From CAWDBV01 sp963800705 (GTDB lineage Bacteria > Actinomycetota > Thermoleophilia > Solirubrobacterales > 70-9), in assembly GCA_963800705.1 (NCBI GenBank), contig CAWDBV010000007.1:62001-126000 (forward strand): DNA of 64,000 nucleotides, in the 5' to 3' direction. How positions within the stretch are numbered: the first letter of the stretch is position 1; every line of letters starts with the position of its first letter. The position numbers and the translations under genes are program-made. The notes beneath the pieces are model-generated. The model worked only from the letters and a program-made list of their open reading frames with translations, was not told where the DNA came from and ran no database searches. Below, one piece after another: positions 8,571-16,608 of this stretch.

Positions 8571-9806
8571 ATGCTTCAAGAGGTAGCACTCGGCCACAAG
8601 GACCTCGGCGACTACACCCACATCAGCGGGCGGGGGATGGTCGAGGAGATCCGCGAGCTCGCCGGCCCACTGGAGGGAAAGCGCGTTCTGCACGTCAGCG
8701 CGACCGCGTTCGGCGGCGGGGTCTCGGAGATCCTCTACACGATCGTGCCGCTGATGCGCGACGTCGGCCTCGATGCGCACTGGCAGGTGATCATGGGCCG
8801 CGAGGAGTTCTTCAACGCGACCAAGCTGCTCCACAACTCGCTGCAGGGCGACGAGGCGACGCTGACCCCGAACCAGTGGGAGCTCTTCGACCACTACAAC
8901 GAGATGAACGCCCGCGGGCTGGAGGGCGACTGGGACCTGATCATCGTCCACGACCCGCAGCCGGTGGCGATGCGGCACATCGCCAAGGAGCGATCAAAGC
9001 ACTGGGTCTGGCGCTGCCACATCGACCTCTCCGAGCCGAACCCGGAGCCGATCGAGCGGCTTCTGCCGTGGATCTCGGAGTACGACGCCTCGGTCTGGCA
9101 TATGCAGCAGTACGTGCCGAAGGGCCTCGACGGCGACGGCGTCAACATCATCCCGCCGGCGATCGACCCGTTGTCGCCGAAGAACATGGCGCTCTCCCCC
9201 GACGACGCCTCGTTCGTCTGCAACCAGTTCGGGATTGACGTAGACCGGCCGATGATCTGCCAGGTCTCGCGCTTTGACCCATGGAAGGACCCGATCGGGG
9301 TCATCGACGCCTACCGGATGGTGACCGAGAAGCTCCCCGACGTACAGCTGGCGCTGGTCGGCTCGATGGCCACCGACGATCCCGAAGGCTGGGAGTTCTT
9401 CCACCGCACCTACGAGTACGCCGCCGACGATCCCGACATCAAGATCCTCAACAACCTCAACAACGTCGGCGCAATCGAGGTGAACGCGTTCCAGTCGCAG
9501 TCGGACATCGTCGTCCAGAAGTCGGTCCGCGAGGGATTCGGGCTGACCGTCACCGAGGCGCTCTGGAAGGGGCGCCCGACGATTGCCGGCAATGTCGGCG
9601 GCATCCCGCTCCAGATCGAGGACGGGGTGAGCGGCTACCTGGTCTCCTCCCCCGAGGAGACCGCGAAGCGCTGCATCGAGATCCTCGAGGATCCCGAGCT
9701 CGGCCGCAGACTGGCTCGGGAAGGCAAGGAGCGCGCCCGCGAGCGCTTCCTCTCCCCTCGCCTGCTGCGTGACTGGCTGAAGCTGTTCACCGACCTGGAG
9801 TCCTGA
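8571..9806 (+). CDS. GT4 glycosyltransferase, trehalose synthase (TreT)-like
   Basis: A 411-residue GT-B fold enzyme. The N-terminal domain has HVSATAFGGGVSEIL, the nucleotide-sugar loop typical of the TreT/trehalose phosphorylase branch, and VHDPQPVAM. The C-terminal donor domain has CQVSRFDPWKDP and the EX7E-type motif REGFGLTVTEALWKGRP. TreT couples NDP-glucose and glucose to give trehalose. It lies 45 bp upstream of a GT20 gene on the same strand, so the two probably act in the same disaccharide pathway. A sucrose- or glucosylglycerate-type activity cannot be excluded. Confidence is high for the fold and moderate for the substrate. Confidence 0.82.
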   Translation: MLQEVALGHKDLGDYTHISGRGMVEEIRELAGPLEGKRVLHVSATAFGGGVSEILYTIVPLMRDVGLDAHWQVIMGREEFFNATKLLHNSLQGDEATLTPNQWELFDHYNEMNARGLEGDWDLIIVHDPQPVAMRHIAKERSKHWVWRCHIDLSEPNPEPIERLLPWISEYDASVWHMQQYVPKGLDGDGVNIIPPAIDPLSPKNMALSPDDASFVCNQFGIDVDRPMICQVSRFDPWKDPIGVIDAYRMVTEKLPDVQLALVGSMATDDPEGWEFFHRTYEYAADDPDIKILNNLNNVGAIEVNAFQSQSDIVVQKSVREGFGLTVTEALWKGRPTIAGNVGGIPLQIEDGVSGYLVSSPEETAKRCIEILEDPELGRRLAREGKERARERFLSPRLLRDWLKLFTDLES

Positions 9807-9839
9807 CAGCCCGATAACGGGATCGGGGGTGACCCCGGC

Positions 9840-9845
9840 TACGCT
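9840..9845 (+). promoter_or_regulatory. -10 box of the GT20 gene
   Basis: TACGCT ends 6 nt before the GTG at 9852. The GT20 gene may therefore have its own leaderless promoter inside the gap after the GT4 gene. Confidence 0.4.
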
Positions 9846-9851
9846 AGGCCG

Positions 9852-11336
9852 GTGCCAGATGAGCGGCCCCTGACGATCGTCTCGAACCGCGGCCCGGCCG
9901 AGTTTCGGCGCGATCCGCAGACCGGCGAGCGCGAGATGCAGCGCGGCGGCGGCGGGCTCGTTACCGCGCTCACCGGCCTCGCCGCGCACCGAAAGGCGCT
10001 CTGGATCGCCTCGGCGATGACCGACGAGGACGTCTCGGTGGCACTCGAGTCCGGCAGCGAGCCGGTCCGGGTCGAGCTCGACGAGGCGACCTACGACTTC
10101 CACCTGGTGGCGAGCGACAACGAGGCCTACGACGGCTTCTACAACGTGATCGCCAACCCGATCCTGTGGTTCATCCAGCACTACCTCTGGGACCTCTCCA
10201 ACGCTCCCGACATCCGCCAGGTCGAGATCGACGCCTGGGACAAGGGCTACAAGGTCATCAACCAGGACATCGCCGAGCAGGTGCTGGCCGCGATCGACGG
10301 CCAGGACGAGCCGCTGGTGATGTTTCACGACTACCACCTCTACACCTGCCCGGGGCTGATCCGCGAGGCGCGACCCGACGCCTTCCTCCACCACTTCGTC
10401 CACATCCCGTGGAGCCAGCCCGACAGCTGGCGGATCCTTCCCGGCCGCTGGCGCGAGGAGATCTACCGCAGCATGCTCGCCAACGACATCATCGGCTTCC
10501 ACACGACCTCCTACTGCCACGCCTTCCTGCAGTGCTGCCGCGAGCTGCTCGAGCTCGAGGTCGATTGGGACCGCCGCGTCGTCATGCACGGCGACCGCGA
10601 GACCTGGGTGCGCTCCTACCCGCTCTCGATCGACGCCGGACGGCTCTATCGCGCCGCCGAATCGCCCGAGGTCGCCGAATACGAGCAGGAGGTGCTGCGG
10701 CGCCGCCGCGACAACCTGATCATCCGCGTCGACCGCGCCGACCTCTCCAAGAACGTGCTCCGCGGCTTCACCGCCTTCGACGTCTTCCTCGAGCAGCACC
10801 CCGAGTTCCGCGAGAAGGTGACCTTCATCGCCCACCTGCAGCCCTCGCGCCAGGACGTCCCCGAGTACGCGGAGTACCTGGAGCGGATCGAGGCGCTGGT
10901 CGCGGTCGTCAACCACCGCCACGGCACCACCGACTGGATGCCGATCGACCTGCGGATCTACGAGAACTTCAACGAGGCCGTGGCGCGCTACAAGCAGTTC
11001 GACCTGCTGGTCGTCAACTCGCTCTTCGACGGCATGAACCTGGTCGCGAAGGAGGCGCCGGCGGTCAATACCCGCGACGGCGTCGTGATGCTGTCGGAGA
11101 ACACCGGCGCCCACGAGGAGCTCGGCGATTGCACTCTGTCGGTGAACCCGTTCGACATCCAGGAGCAGGCCGACACGATCCACCGTGCCCTGACCATGGA
11201 TCCCGAGGAGCGGCGGCTGCGCGCCCAGCGGCTCAAGGAGATCATCTCCTCGCGCGATCCCGGCGACTGGGTCGACGAGCAGCTCGCCGACATCGCCGCG
11301 AAGGTCGGCGGCTCGCAGCCGGTCAGCCAGCCCTAG
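9852..11336 (+). CDS. GT20 family glycosyltransferase (trehalose-6-phosphate synthase-like)
   Basis: A 494-residue OtsA-type enzyme. The opening TIVSNRGPAEF and GGGGLVTAL match the GT20 nucleotide loop. HDYHLYTCPGLIRE and HIPW are the acceptor-side motifs, DRADLSKNVLRGF corresponds to the OtsA DRLDYSKG motif, and FDGMNLVAKE is the donor-site signature. OtsA makes trehalose-6-phosphate from UDP- or GDP-glucose and glucose-6-phosphate. No phosphatase (OtsB) follows, and the sequence departs from textbook OtsA at several positions, so a related product such as glucosylglycerol phosphate is possible. The GTG start is chosen because it precedes the conserved N-terminal strand by seven residues. 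Confidence 0.83.
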   Translation: MPDERPLTIVSNRGPAEFRRDPQTGEREMQRGGGGLVTALTGLAAHRKALWIASAMTDEDVSVALESGSEPVRVELDEATYDFHLVASDNEAYDGFYNVIANPILWFIQHYLWDLSNAPDIRQVEIDAWDKGYKVINQDIAEQVLAAIDGQDEPLVMFHDYHLYTCPGLIREARPDAFLHHFVHIPWSQPDSWRILPGRWREEIYRSMLANDIIGFHTTSYCHAFLQCCRELLELEVDWDRRVVMHGDRETWVRSYPLSIDAGRLYRAAESPEVAEYEQEVLRRRRDNLIIRVDRADLSKNVLRGFTAFDVFLEQHPEFREKVTFIAHLQPSRQDVPEYAEYLERIEALVAVVNHRHGTTDWMPIDLRIYENFNEAVARYKQFDLLVVNSLFDGMNLVAKEAPAVNTRDGVVMLSENTGAHEELGDCTLSVNPFDIQEQADTIHRALTMDPEERRLRAQRLKEIISSRDPGDWVDEQLADIAAKVGGSQPVSQP

Positions 11337-11345
11337 GCCGGCCCG

Positions 11346-11792
11346 CTAGCGCTCGAAGCCGAACTCCGCGCCGGGGCCGGCGGGCCGCGGTGGAGATGGT
11401 GCTGGTTGCTGGGGCGACGGCGTCGGCGCGGGGGCCGGGACGGCCGGCGGCGGCGACGCGGGGGCGGTGAGCGCGGCGGCGCTCTCCTCTTCCCGCTCGG
11501 GCGCGGCCGTCTCCCGCTTCACCTTGCGCCGCTTTGCGGCGATCCGCTTCCGTTTTGCGGCGACCCGCTTCCGCTTCGCCTCCCGCGCCTGCAGCGCCGG
11601 GTCGGGCACCGCGGCGGACGCCGGAGGCGGGAGCGGCTGCGGCAGCCCGACGTCGGGAGGCAGCGGCTCGGGCTCCTCGCTCGCGAACAGCGACGGGAGG
11701 CTGACGACGAGCGCGATCGCGAGCAGGACCCCGGCGGCGATCTTCCCGGCGCCCTCGGCGTTGAGGCGCAGCTTGCGCGGCTCGGAGTCCAT
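11346..11792 (-). CDS. Membrane-anchored Pro-rich hypothetical protein
   Basis: A 148-residue protein that I do not recognise. A short basic N-terminus leads into one hydrophobic segment (about 16-37, GVLLAIALVVSLPSLFA). A Pro-rich spacer, a Lys/Arg-Ala repeat region (KRKRVAAKRKRIAAKRRKVK), an acidic patch and a Pro/Ala-rich C-terminus follow. It probably sits in the membrane with a disordered basic outer or cell-wall-facing region. The open frame extends to 11885, but the ATG at 11792 is the sensible start because the upstream part would run through the rpsF promoter. It is divergent from rpsF. Confidence 0.5.
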   Translation of the reverse strand: MDSEPRKLRLNAEGAGKIAAGVLLAIALVVSLPSLFASEEPEPLPPDVGLPQPLPPPASAAVPDPALQAREAKRKRVAAKRKRIAAKRRKVKRETAAPEREEESAAALTAPASPPPAVPAPAPTPSPQQPAPSPPRPAGPGAEFGFER

Positions 11793-11852
11793 GCTCCTAG
11801 GAGGGGCCGGCGGCCGATTGTTCGCCCCCCGCACCCGCGGCGGCGACTCCTC

Positions 11853-11858
11853 TATAGT
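11853..11858 (+). promoter_or_regulatory. -10 box of the rpsF-ssb-rpsR-rplI operon
   Basis: TATAGT, the best -10 hexamer in this region, ends 11 nt before the rpsF ATG. The surrounding CTATAGTCGCC is identical to the sequence in front of dnaA (56814-56824), suggesting the same sigma factor. No good -35 element is visible. Confidence 0.55.
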
Positions 11859-11869
11859 CGCCCGCCGCC

Positions 11870-12376
11870 ATGGCAGAAGCCGCACGCGAATACGAACTGG
11901 TCTTGATGCTCGACCCCGAGGTCTCGGAAGAGGGGCGCGACAAGATCGCCGATGACGTCCGGCAGCGGATCGATTCAGGCGGCGAGCTCTCGCACGCCGA
12001 CAATTGGGGGATGCGCAAGCTCGCCTACGAGATCCGGCTGCGCAACGAGGCCGACTACCGCTTCTTCCGATTCCACGGTGACAACGCGCTGCTCGACGCG
12101 CTCGACCACAACCTGAAGATCGTCGACGGCGCGCTCCGCTTCCGGATCTTCAAGGTCGACGCCCAGACCCCGACCCAGGCGCCGCCCTCCGGGTCGCAGC
12201 CCGCCGGCGTCGGCGCCGACCGCGGCCCCGGCCGGGACGAAGGCGCGGGCCCCCCACGCTCCGACGCGCCGCCGCCTGCTCCTCCGGCGGAAACACCGGC
12301 TCCCCCGGCGGCAGCGCCCCCGCCCGCAGAAGCTCCGCCGGCCGAGGCACCAGCACCACCCGCCGAGCCTGCCTAG
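11870..12376 (+). CDS. rpsF: 30S ribosomal protein S6 with long Pro/Ala tail
   Basis: S6 binds S18 and 16S rRNA in the platform of the 30S subunit. Residues 1-97 form the standard S6 domain: YELVLMLDPEVSEE, the GMRKLAYEIRLRNEADY strand and DHNLKIVDGALRFRI. Residues 98-168 are an unusual tail made almost wholly of Pro, Ala, Glu and Gly, likely disordered. Typical bacterial S6 is about 95-135 residues, so this is clearly long. It is the first gene of the rpsF-ssb-rpsR-rplI cluster. Confidence 0.95.
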   Translation: MAEAAREYELVLMLDPEVSEEGRDKIADDVRQRIDSGGELSHADNWGMRKLAYEIRLRNEADYRFFRFHGDNALLDALDHNLKIVDGALRFRIFKVDAQTPTQAPPSGSQPAGVGADRGPGRDEGAGPPRSDAPPPAPPAETPAPPAAAPPPAEAPPAEAPAPPAEPA

Positions 12377-12395
12377 CCGCTCCTTGCGGGTTTTT
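12377..12395 (+). terminator. Weak intrinsic terminator/attenuator after rpsF
   Basis: A four-base-pair hairpin (CCGC, 5-nt loop, GCGG) is followed by GTTTTT immediately after the rpsF stop. The stem is short, so it may attenuate rather than end transcription into ssb. Confidence 0.3.
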
Positions 12396-12467
12396 GATTT
12401 GCCCGGGGGGCGTGAAACCGCCGCCCCTCGACTTAAGATGGAAGTTCAAGCGAAAGGAGCCGAACCA

Positions 12468-12938
12468 GTGGCCGGAGTCAATATCAACTCAGTGGTGATC
12501 ACGGGCAACCTGACCCGCGATCCCGAGCTGCGGACAACCCCGAACGGGACTTCCGTCTGCAAGCTGCGGGTCGCCGTCAACAGCCGCCGCAAGGACCAGT
12601 CCGGCGAGTGGGTCGACAAACCGAACTACTTCGACGTCACCGTCTGGGGCGCGCAGGGCGAGAACTGCGCCAACTACCTCTCCAAGGGCCGCCCGGTGGC
12701 GGTCGACGGCCGCCTCGAGTGGCGCGAGTGGGAGGCCCAGGACGGCTCCGGCAAGCGGCAGGCCGTCGAGATCATCGCCAGCAGCGTTCAGTTCCTCGGC
12801 TCGCGCGGCGACAACGGTGGCGGAGGCGGTGGAGGCAACGGCTTTGAGCCGAAGAGCGACGTGCCCGCCGACACCTCCGACTTCCAGCCCGCCGAGGCCG
12901 GTGCGGCCTCCGGCGGCTCGGACGACATCCCCTTCTAG
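12468..12938 (+). CDS. ssb: Single-stranded DNA-binding protein
   Basis: A 156-residue SSB that coats single-stranded DNA as a tetramer during replication and repair. The OB-fold (about 1-110) starts VNINSVVITGNLTRDPELR and includes the conserved FDVTVWG and NYLSKGRPVAVDGRLEWREWE. A Gly-rich linker leads to the acidic tip ending DDIPF, which recruits partner proteins. The GTG at 12468 is chosen because AAGGAG lies at a good distance and the family N-terminus starts here; the longer open frame from 12384 reads through the leader. It lies between rpsF and rpsR, as in many bacteria. Confidence 0.95.
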   Translation: MAGVNINSVVITGNLTRDPELRTTPNGTSVCKLRVAVNSRRKDQSGEWVDKPNYFDVTVWGAQGENCANYLSKGRPVAVDGRLEWREWEAQDGSGKRQAVEIIASSVQFLGSRGDNGGGGGGGNGFEPKSDVPADTSDFQPAEAGAASGGSDDIPF

Positions 12939-12959
12939 CCTGGCTATCATTTCGGCTTC

Positions 12960-12984
12960 CGCGCCACGCGCATAGCGTGGCGCG
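12960..12984 (+). promoter_or_regulatory. Perfect stem-loop in the rpsR leader
   Basis: A 10-bp perfect inverted repeat (CGCGCCACGC / GCGTGGCGCG) with a 5-nt loop lies between the ssb stop and the rpsR ATG at 12994. No T-run follows, so it is not a standard terminator. It could be a translational operator, for example for S18 or S6:S18, or an mRNA-stability element. Confidence 0.5.
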
Positions 12985-12993
12985 AACCGATTT

Positions 12994-13257
12994 ATGGCCA
13001 GACAACGCAAAGAAGACGACTCACCGCGCCGGCGGAGAGGACCCTCCGACCGCTTCCGGCCGCGCAAGTACGCGCGCCTCAACGTCGAGGTCATCGACTA
13101 CAAGGACCTCAACACGATGCGGCGCTTCCTCTCAGATCGCGGCAAGACCCGCTCGCGCCGCGTCACAGGGCTCTCGCGCCGGCACCAGAAGCAGCTCGCG
13201 GTCGCGGTGATGCGGGCCCGCGAGCTCGCGCTGCTGCCCTACGTCGGCGAGAGATAG
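12994..13257 (+). CDS. rpsR: 30S ribosomal protein S18
   Basis: An 87-residue S18, which pairs with S6 on the 30S platform. The conserved core is plain: RKYARLNVEVIDYKDLNTMRRFLSDRGK, then GLSRRHQKQLAVAVMRARELALLPY. The cysteines of the zinc-binding S18 form are absent (PRKYARL where KVC is often found), so this is the zinc-independent form. The N-terminal 20 residues are Arg-rich. The ATG at 12994 lies 9 nt after the leader hairpin. Confidence 0.97.
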   Translation: MARQRKEDDSPRRRRGPSDRFRPRKYARLNVEVIDYKDLNTMRRFLSDRGKTRSRRVTGLSRRHQKQLAVAVMRARELALLPYVGER

Positions 13258-13267
13258 CCGCACTCTG

Positions 13268-13720
13268 ATGGCGCAGGCCGTACTGCTCACCGACGTGGAG
13301 AACCTCGGCACGACCGGAGAGGCCGTCGACGTCTCGCCCGGGTATCTGCGCAATTACCTCGTGCCTCGCAAGCTCGCCCAGCCCGCGACCCCTCGCTCGC
13401 TCGAGGAGGCGCGCAAGCGCCAGGAGCGCGCCGAGCAGCTCGAGAAGCAGGCGGCCGAGCGCGCCGAGGAGTCCTCGGCCCTGCTGGCGAAGACCGTTCT
13501 GACGATCAACCATCGCGCCGGCCCGGACGGGAAGCTGTTCGGGCAGGTGACATCGGCCGAGATCGCCGAGGCGATCCAGGCCGCGCGCGGGATCAAGGTC
13601 GACCGCAAGAAGATCAAGCTCGCCGAGCCGATCCGCGAGACCGGGACCTTCATGGTCGAGGTCGAAGTCGGCGGCGATGTGACCGCGAGCATCAAGACGA
13701 TCGTCGCCGGCGAGGAGTAG
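13268..13720 (+). CDS. rplI: 50S ribosomal protein L9
   Basis: A 150-residue L9. The N-terminal rRNA-binding domain has the signature VLLTDVENLGTTGEAVDVSPGY followed by RNYLVPRKLA. A long central helix (about 40-75, rich in Glu, Lys and Arg) joins it to the C-terminal domain. Length and architecture are typical. It starts 10 nt after the rpsR stop and is the last ribosomal gene of the operon before dnaB. Confidence 0.96.
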   Translation: MAQAVLLTDVENLGTTGEAVDVSPGYLRNYLVPRKLAQPATPRSLEEARKRQERAEQLEKQAAERAEESSALLAKTVLTINHRAGPDGKLFGQVTSAEIAEAIQAARGIKVDRKKIKLAEPIRETGTFMVEVEVGGDVTASIKTIVAGEE

Positions 13721-13786
13721 GCCGGACCCCCGTTCACGGCGCCCGGAGCGGCGCCCGAAAAGTTCGCCCCTTCTATGCGGGAACTA

Positions 13787-13800
13787 CGCCTGCGCAGGCG
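13787..13800. promoter_or_regulatory. 14-bp perfect palindrome upstream of dnaB
   Basis: CGCCTGCGCAGGCG is a perfect palindrome in the 164-bp gap between rplI and dnaB. The same gap also contains a GGCGCC repeat pair near 13740-13756. It could be an operator or simply a GC-rich coincidence; the symmetry is complete but the length modest. Confidence 0.3.
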
Positions 13801-13884
13801 GGGCCGGTGTGGTTCTCTGGAGCAGGGCAGCGGTAAGTGGCGAATAGTCGTCATCCGCCGGTGCCTTGAACAAGATGTAACTCG

Positions 13885-16608
13885 ATGGCGACCGCTCCGA
13901 CAGCCCCCCACGTCCCGCCCCAGAACCTCGAGGCGGAGGAGTCGCTGCTCGGCGCGCTGATGGTCTCGCAGGCCTCGATCGATCCGGTGCTGCTCGAGGT
14001 GCGGCTGAAGTCGGAGGACTTCTATCGAGAGCAGCACCGCACCGTCTACACGGCAATCCTCGAGCTTCACGAGAAGAGCCGGCCGATCGACGCGCTCACG
14101 GTGTCCGAGTCGCTCGCGCAGGCCGGAACCCTCGACCAGGTCGGCGGTAAGGACATGGTCTCGAGCCTCGCCGCGACGGCGCCGGCGCCGGGGAACGCGC
14201 GCCATTACGCCGAGATCGTGCGTCAGAACGCGCTCCTGCGGCGGCTGATCGCCGCCGCGCAGACGATCCAGCAGTCGGTGACCGGCCGCGAGGGCGAACC
14301 CAAGGAGCTCGCCGATCGGGCCGAGCAACTGCTGTTCAGGGTCGCCCACGACGAGCGCGCCTCCGATTTCCGCGAGATCGGCGAGATCCTCAGCGACGAG
14401 GTCGACCGCCTCGAGGCGCTCTCGAAGGGCGACGCGGAGCTCACCGGCACCCCGTCGGGCTTTCGCGACCTCGACTCGATCACCGGCGGCTTTCAGCCCG
14501 GCAACCTGATCATCATCGCCGCAAGGCCGGCGATGGGGAAGTGCCTCGGAGGCGAGTGCCTGATCCATGACCCGAGGACCGGGGCGCGAAGGAAAATCGA
14601 GGACCTCGTTGCGGCGCACGAGCATGGGGACGAAGTCTGGGTCAGCGCTGTCGGACCCGACCTGAAGCTCTGGCCAGTGCGCGTCTCGAACGCGTTTCGC
14701 AGCGGCCGGCAGAAGCTCTTTCGTCTGCGGACGCGCCTCGGCCGCACAATCGATTCGACTGCCAATCACCCGTTCCTGACCATCGCGGGATGGCAGCGGC
14801 TCGATCAGCTGGCGAGCGGTTCACGTATCGGCGTACCCAGAGCGCTTCCACAGGGCGAGCCGACCGAGCACTTTGAGGATCAAGAGTTGGTCGTCTTGGC
14901 GGCGTTGATCGCAGATGGCAACTTAAGGACCAAGACCCCGGTCTACTGCTTCGGGCCCGACTCGTTCGTGCGGGACGAGGTGGAGGCCGCCGTTCGTAAG
15001 TTCGGATTGAGATTCAGCTCCGGAGTTGAGCGTGGCTCGGCATACCTCAGCAACGGCCGGGGCTCAAAAACGAATCCGATCACCGGGCTGCTGGAGCGCC
15101 ATGGACTGATGGGGAAGCTCTCGGCGGACAAGTTCGTCCCCACGGCGCTCTTCGGATGTTCGAACGCGCAGATTGCTCGCTTCCTCTCAGTCCTGTTTGC
15201 GTGTGACGGTCACGTCTACGCGAGCCACCGCCTCAGTCAGATCGGGTATACGACGATCAGCGAACGACTTGCGCGCGATGTCCAGCACCTCCTGCTGAGG
15301 CTGGGGATCGTCTCGTGCATCCGAACGCTGAAGCGCGACGTCTATGAGGGGACTGACACGGTCGCCCGTGAAGTCCGGATCACCGGACAAGAGAGCCTCG
15401 GCCGTTTCGTCGAGCTGATCCCCGTCTGCGGCAAGGGAGCAAAGCTGACCGCAATCGCAGAGCGCCTCGCGGCGAGCACTTCGATGACCAACGTGGACAC
15501 CGCGCCGAGTGCCGTCTGGAATCACGTTCTGGAGGCAAAGGGGGAGCGGCCCTGGAGCAAGGTCAGCCTCGCAGCCGGGTATTCCCCCAACCACAACTGG
15601 CATGTGGGCACGCGCGGCCTCTCCCGCGGTCGTCTCCGCCAACTCTCGGCTGTGCTCGAGGCACCCGAACTCGAGCTGCTTGCCGAGTCCGAGATCTGGT
15701 GGGACGAGGTTCTCGAGATTGAGGAGCTCGGAGTGGAGGAGACGTACGACCTCACGGTGCCCGAACACCACAGCTTCGTCGCCAACGACCTCATCGTGCA
15801 CAACAGCAGCCTCGTCTGCAACATCGCCGAGAACGTCGCCGTCAAGCACGACAAGGCGGTGGGGCTGTTCTCGCTCGAGATGTCGGAGGCCGAGCTCTCG
15901 CACCGCTTCATCGCCTCGCAGGCGCGGATCAACGGCGACAAGCTCCGCAAGGGCAAGGTCAAGTCCGAGTGGCCGAAGGTGATCAGCGCCGCCAACGTGC
16001 TCAGCAAGGCCCCGCTCTGGATCGACGACTCGGCCGACCTGAGCCTGCTCGAGCTGCGTGCCAAGGCGCGTCGCCTCCACGGGCAGGCGGGGGAGAAGCT
16101 CGGCCTGATCATCGTCGACTACATCCAGCTGATGCGCGCCGAGGACCCGCGCATGAACCGCGTCGAGCAGGTCGGACAGATCAGCCGCGGACTCAAGATC
16201 CTCGCCCAGGAAATCGGGGTGCCTGTGATCGGCCTTTCACAGCTCTCGCGCGCGCCCGAGCAGCGCAGCCCGGCCAGGCCGATCCTCTCCGACCTGCGCG
16301 AGTCGGGCAACATCGAGCAGGATGCCGACCTGGTCTCGTTCATTTACCGCGACGAGTACTACAACCCCGAGACCGAGGACCAGGGGATCGCGGAGCTCAA
16401 CATCGCCAAGCACCGCAACGGTCCGATTGGACAGGTGCGGCTGGTCTTCCTGCCCCACTACCCGAAGTTCGCCGACATGGCGCACGGCGAGAAGCCGGTC
16501 GAGCAGCGCGCCGGCGAGGAGGCGTCGACCTCGCTCGACGAGGAACCGAGCTCGAACGGCTCCGGCGGCGAGGAGGACGATGGCTTCGAAATCGCCGAGG
16601 AGTTCTAG
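13885..16608 (+). CDS. dnaB: Replicative DNA helicase DnaB with in-frame intein
   Basis: A 907-residue precursor. The N-extein (1-219) holds the DnaB N-terminal domain (PPQNLEAEESLLGALM) and runs into IIAARPAMGK, the start of the P-loop. An intein of 421 residues (220-640) follows, and the C-extein resumes SSLVCNIAENVA to the end. It includes VGLFSLEMS, LIIVDYIQLM (Walker B) and the SDLRESGNIEQDADLV region of the helicase core. After splicing the host protein would be 486 residues, a normal DnaB length, with an intact Walker A GKSS. DnaB unwinds DNA at the fork with DnaG and a loader. The helicase is inactive until splicing, because the P-loop is interrupted. Confidence 0.97.
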   Translation: MATAPTAPHVPPQNLEAEESLLGALMVSQASIDPVLLEVRLKSEDFYREQHRTVYTAILELHEKSRPIDALTVSESLAQAGTLDQVGGKDMVSSLAATAPAPGNARHYAEIVRQNALLRRLIAAAQTIQQSVTGREGEPKELADRAEQLLFRVAHDERASDFREIGEILSDEVDRLEALSKGDAELTGTPSGFRDLDSITGGFQPGNLIIIAARPAMGKCLGGECLIHDPRTGARRKIEDLVAAHEHGDEVWVSAVGPDLKLWPVRVSNAFRSGRQKLFRLRTRLGRTIDSTANHPFLTIAGWQRLDQLASGSRIGVPRALPQGEPTEHFEDQELVVLAALIADGNLRTKTPVYCFGPDSFVRDEVEAAVRKFGLRFSSGVERGSAYLSNGRGSKTNPITGLLERHGLMGKLSADKFVPTALFGCSNAQIARFLSVLFACDGHVYASHRLSQIGYTTISERLARDVQHLLLRLGIVSCIRTLKRDVYEGTDTVAREVRITGQESLGRFVELIPVCGKGAKLTAIAERLAASTSMTNVDTAPSAVWNHVLEAKGERPWSKVSLAAGYSPNHNWHVGTRGLSRGRLRQLSAVLEAPELELLAESEIWWDEVLEIEELGVEETYDLTVPEHHSFVANDLIVHNSSLVCNIAENVAVKHDKAVGLFSLEMSEAELSHRFIASQARINGDKLRKGKVKSEWPKVISAANVLSKAPLWIDDSADLSLLELRAKARRLHGQAGEKLGLIIVDYIQLMRAEDPRMNRVEQVGQISRGLKILAQEIGVPVIGLSQLSRAPEQRSPARPILSDLRESGNIEQDADLVSFIYRDEYYNPETEDQGIAELNIAKHRNGPIGQVRLVFLPHYPKFADMAHGEKPVEQRAGEEASTSLDEEPSSNGSGGEEDDGFEIAEEF
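14542..15804 (+). mobile_element. LAGLIDADG intein inside dnaB (P-loop insertion)
   Basis: A 421-residue intein. Residue 220 is the N-terminal Cys of block A (CLGGECLIHDP). Block B has T292-x-x-H295 (TANHPF). The last residues are H639-N640, followed by Ser 641 as the +1 nucleophile, the standard class 1 splicing set. The block F stretch ETYDLTVPEHHSFVAND precedes the end. Two endonuclease motifs are visible: LAALIADGN (338-346) and LSVLFACDG (434-442), each with its acidic residue, so homing activity may persist. The insertion lies exactly between GK and S of Walker A, a known DnaB intein site. Synonymous codon use in the intein looks less GC-biased than in the exteins. Confidence 0.95.

Noticed and set aside
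8994..11183. A 729-codon open frame on the minus strand over the GT4 and GT20 genes
   Set aside because: The plus-strand proteins have clear family motifs; this frame has none and is compositionally a shadow.
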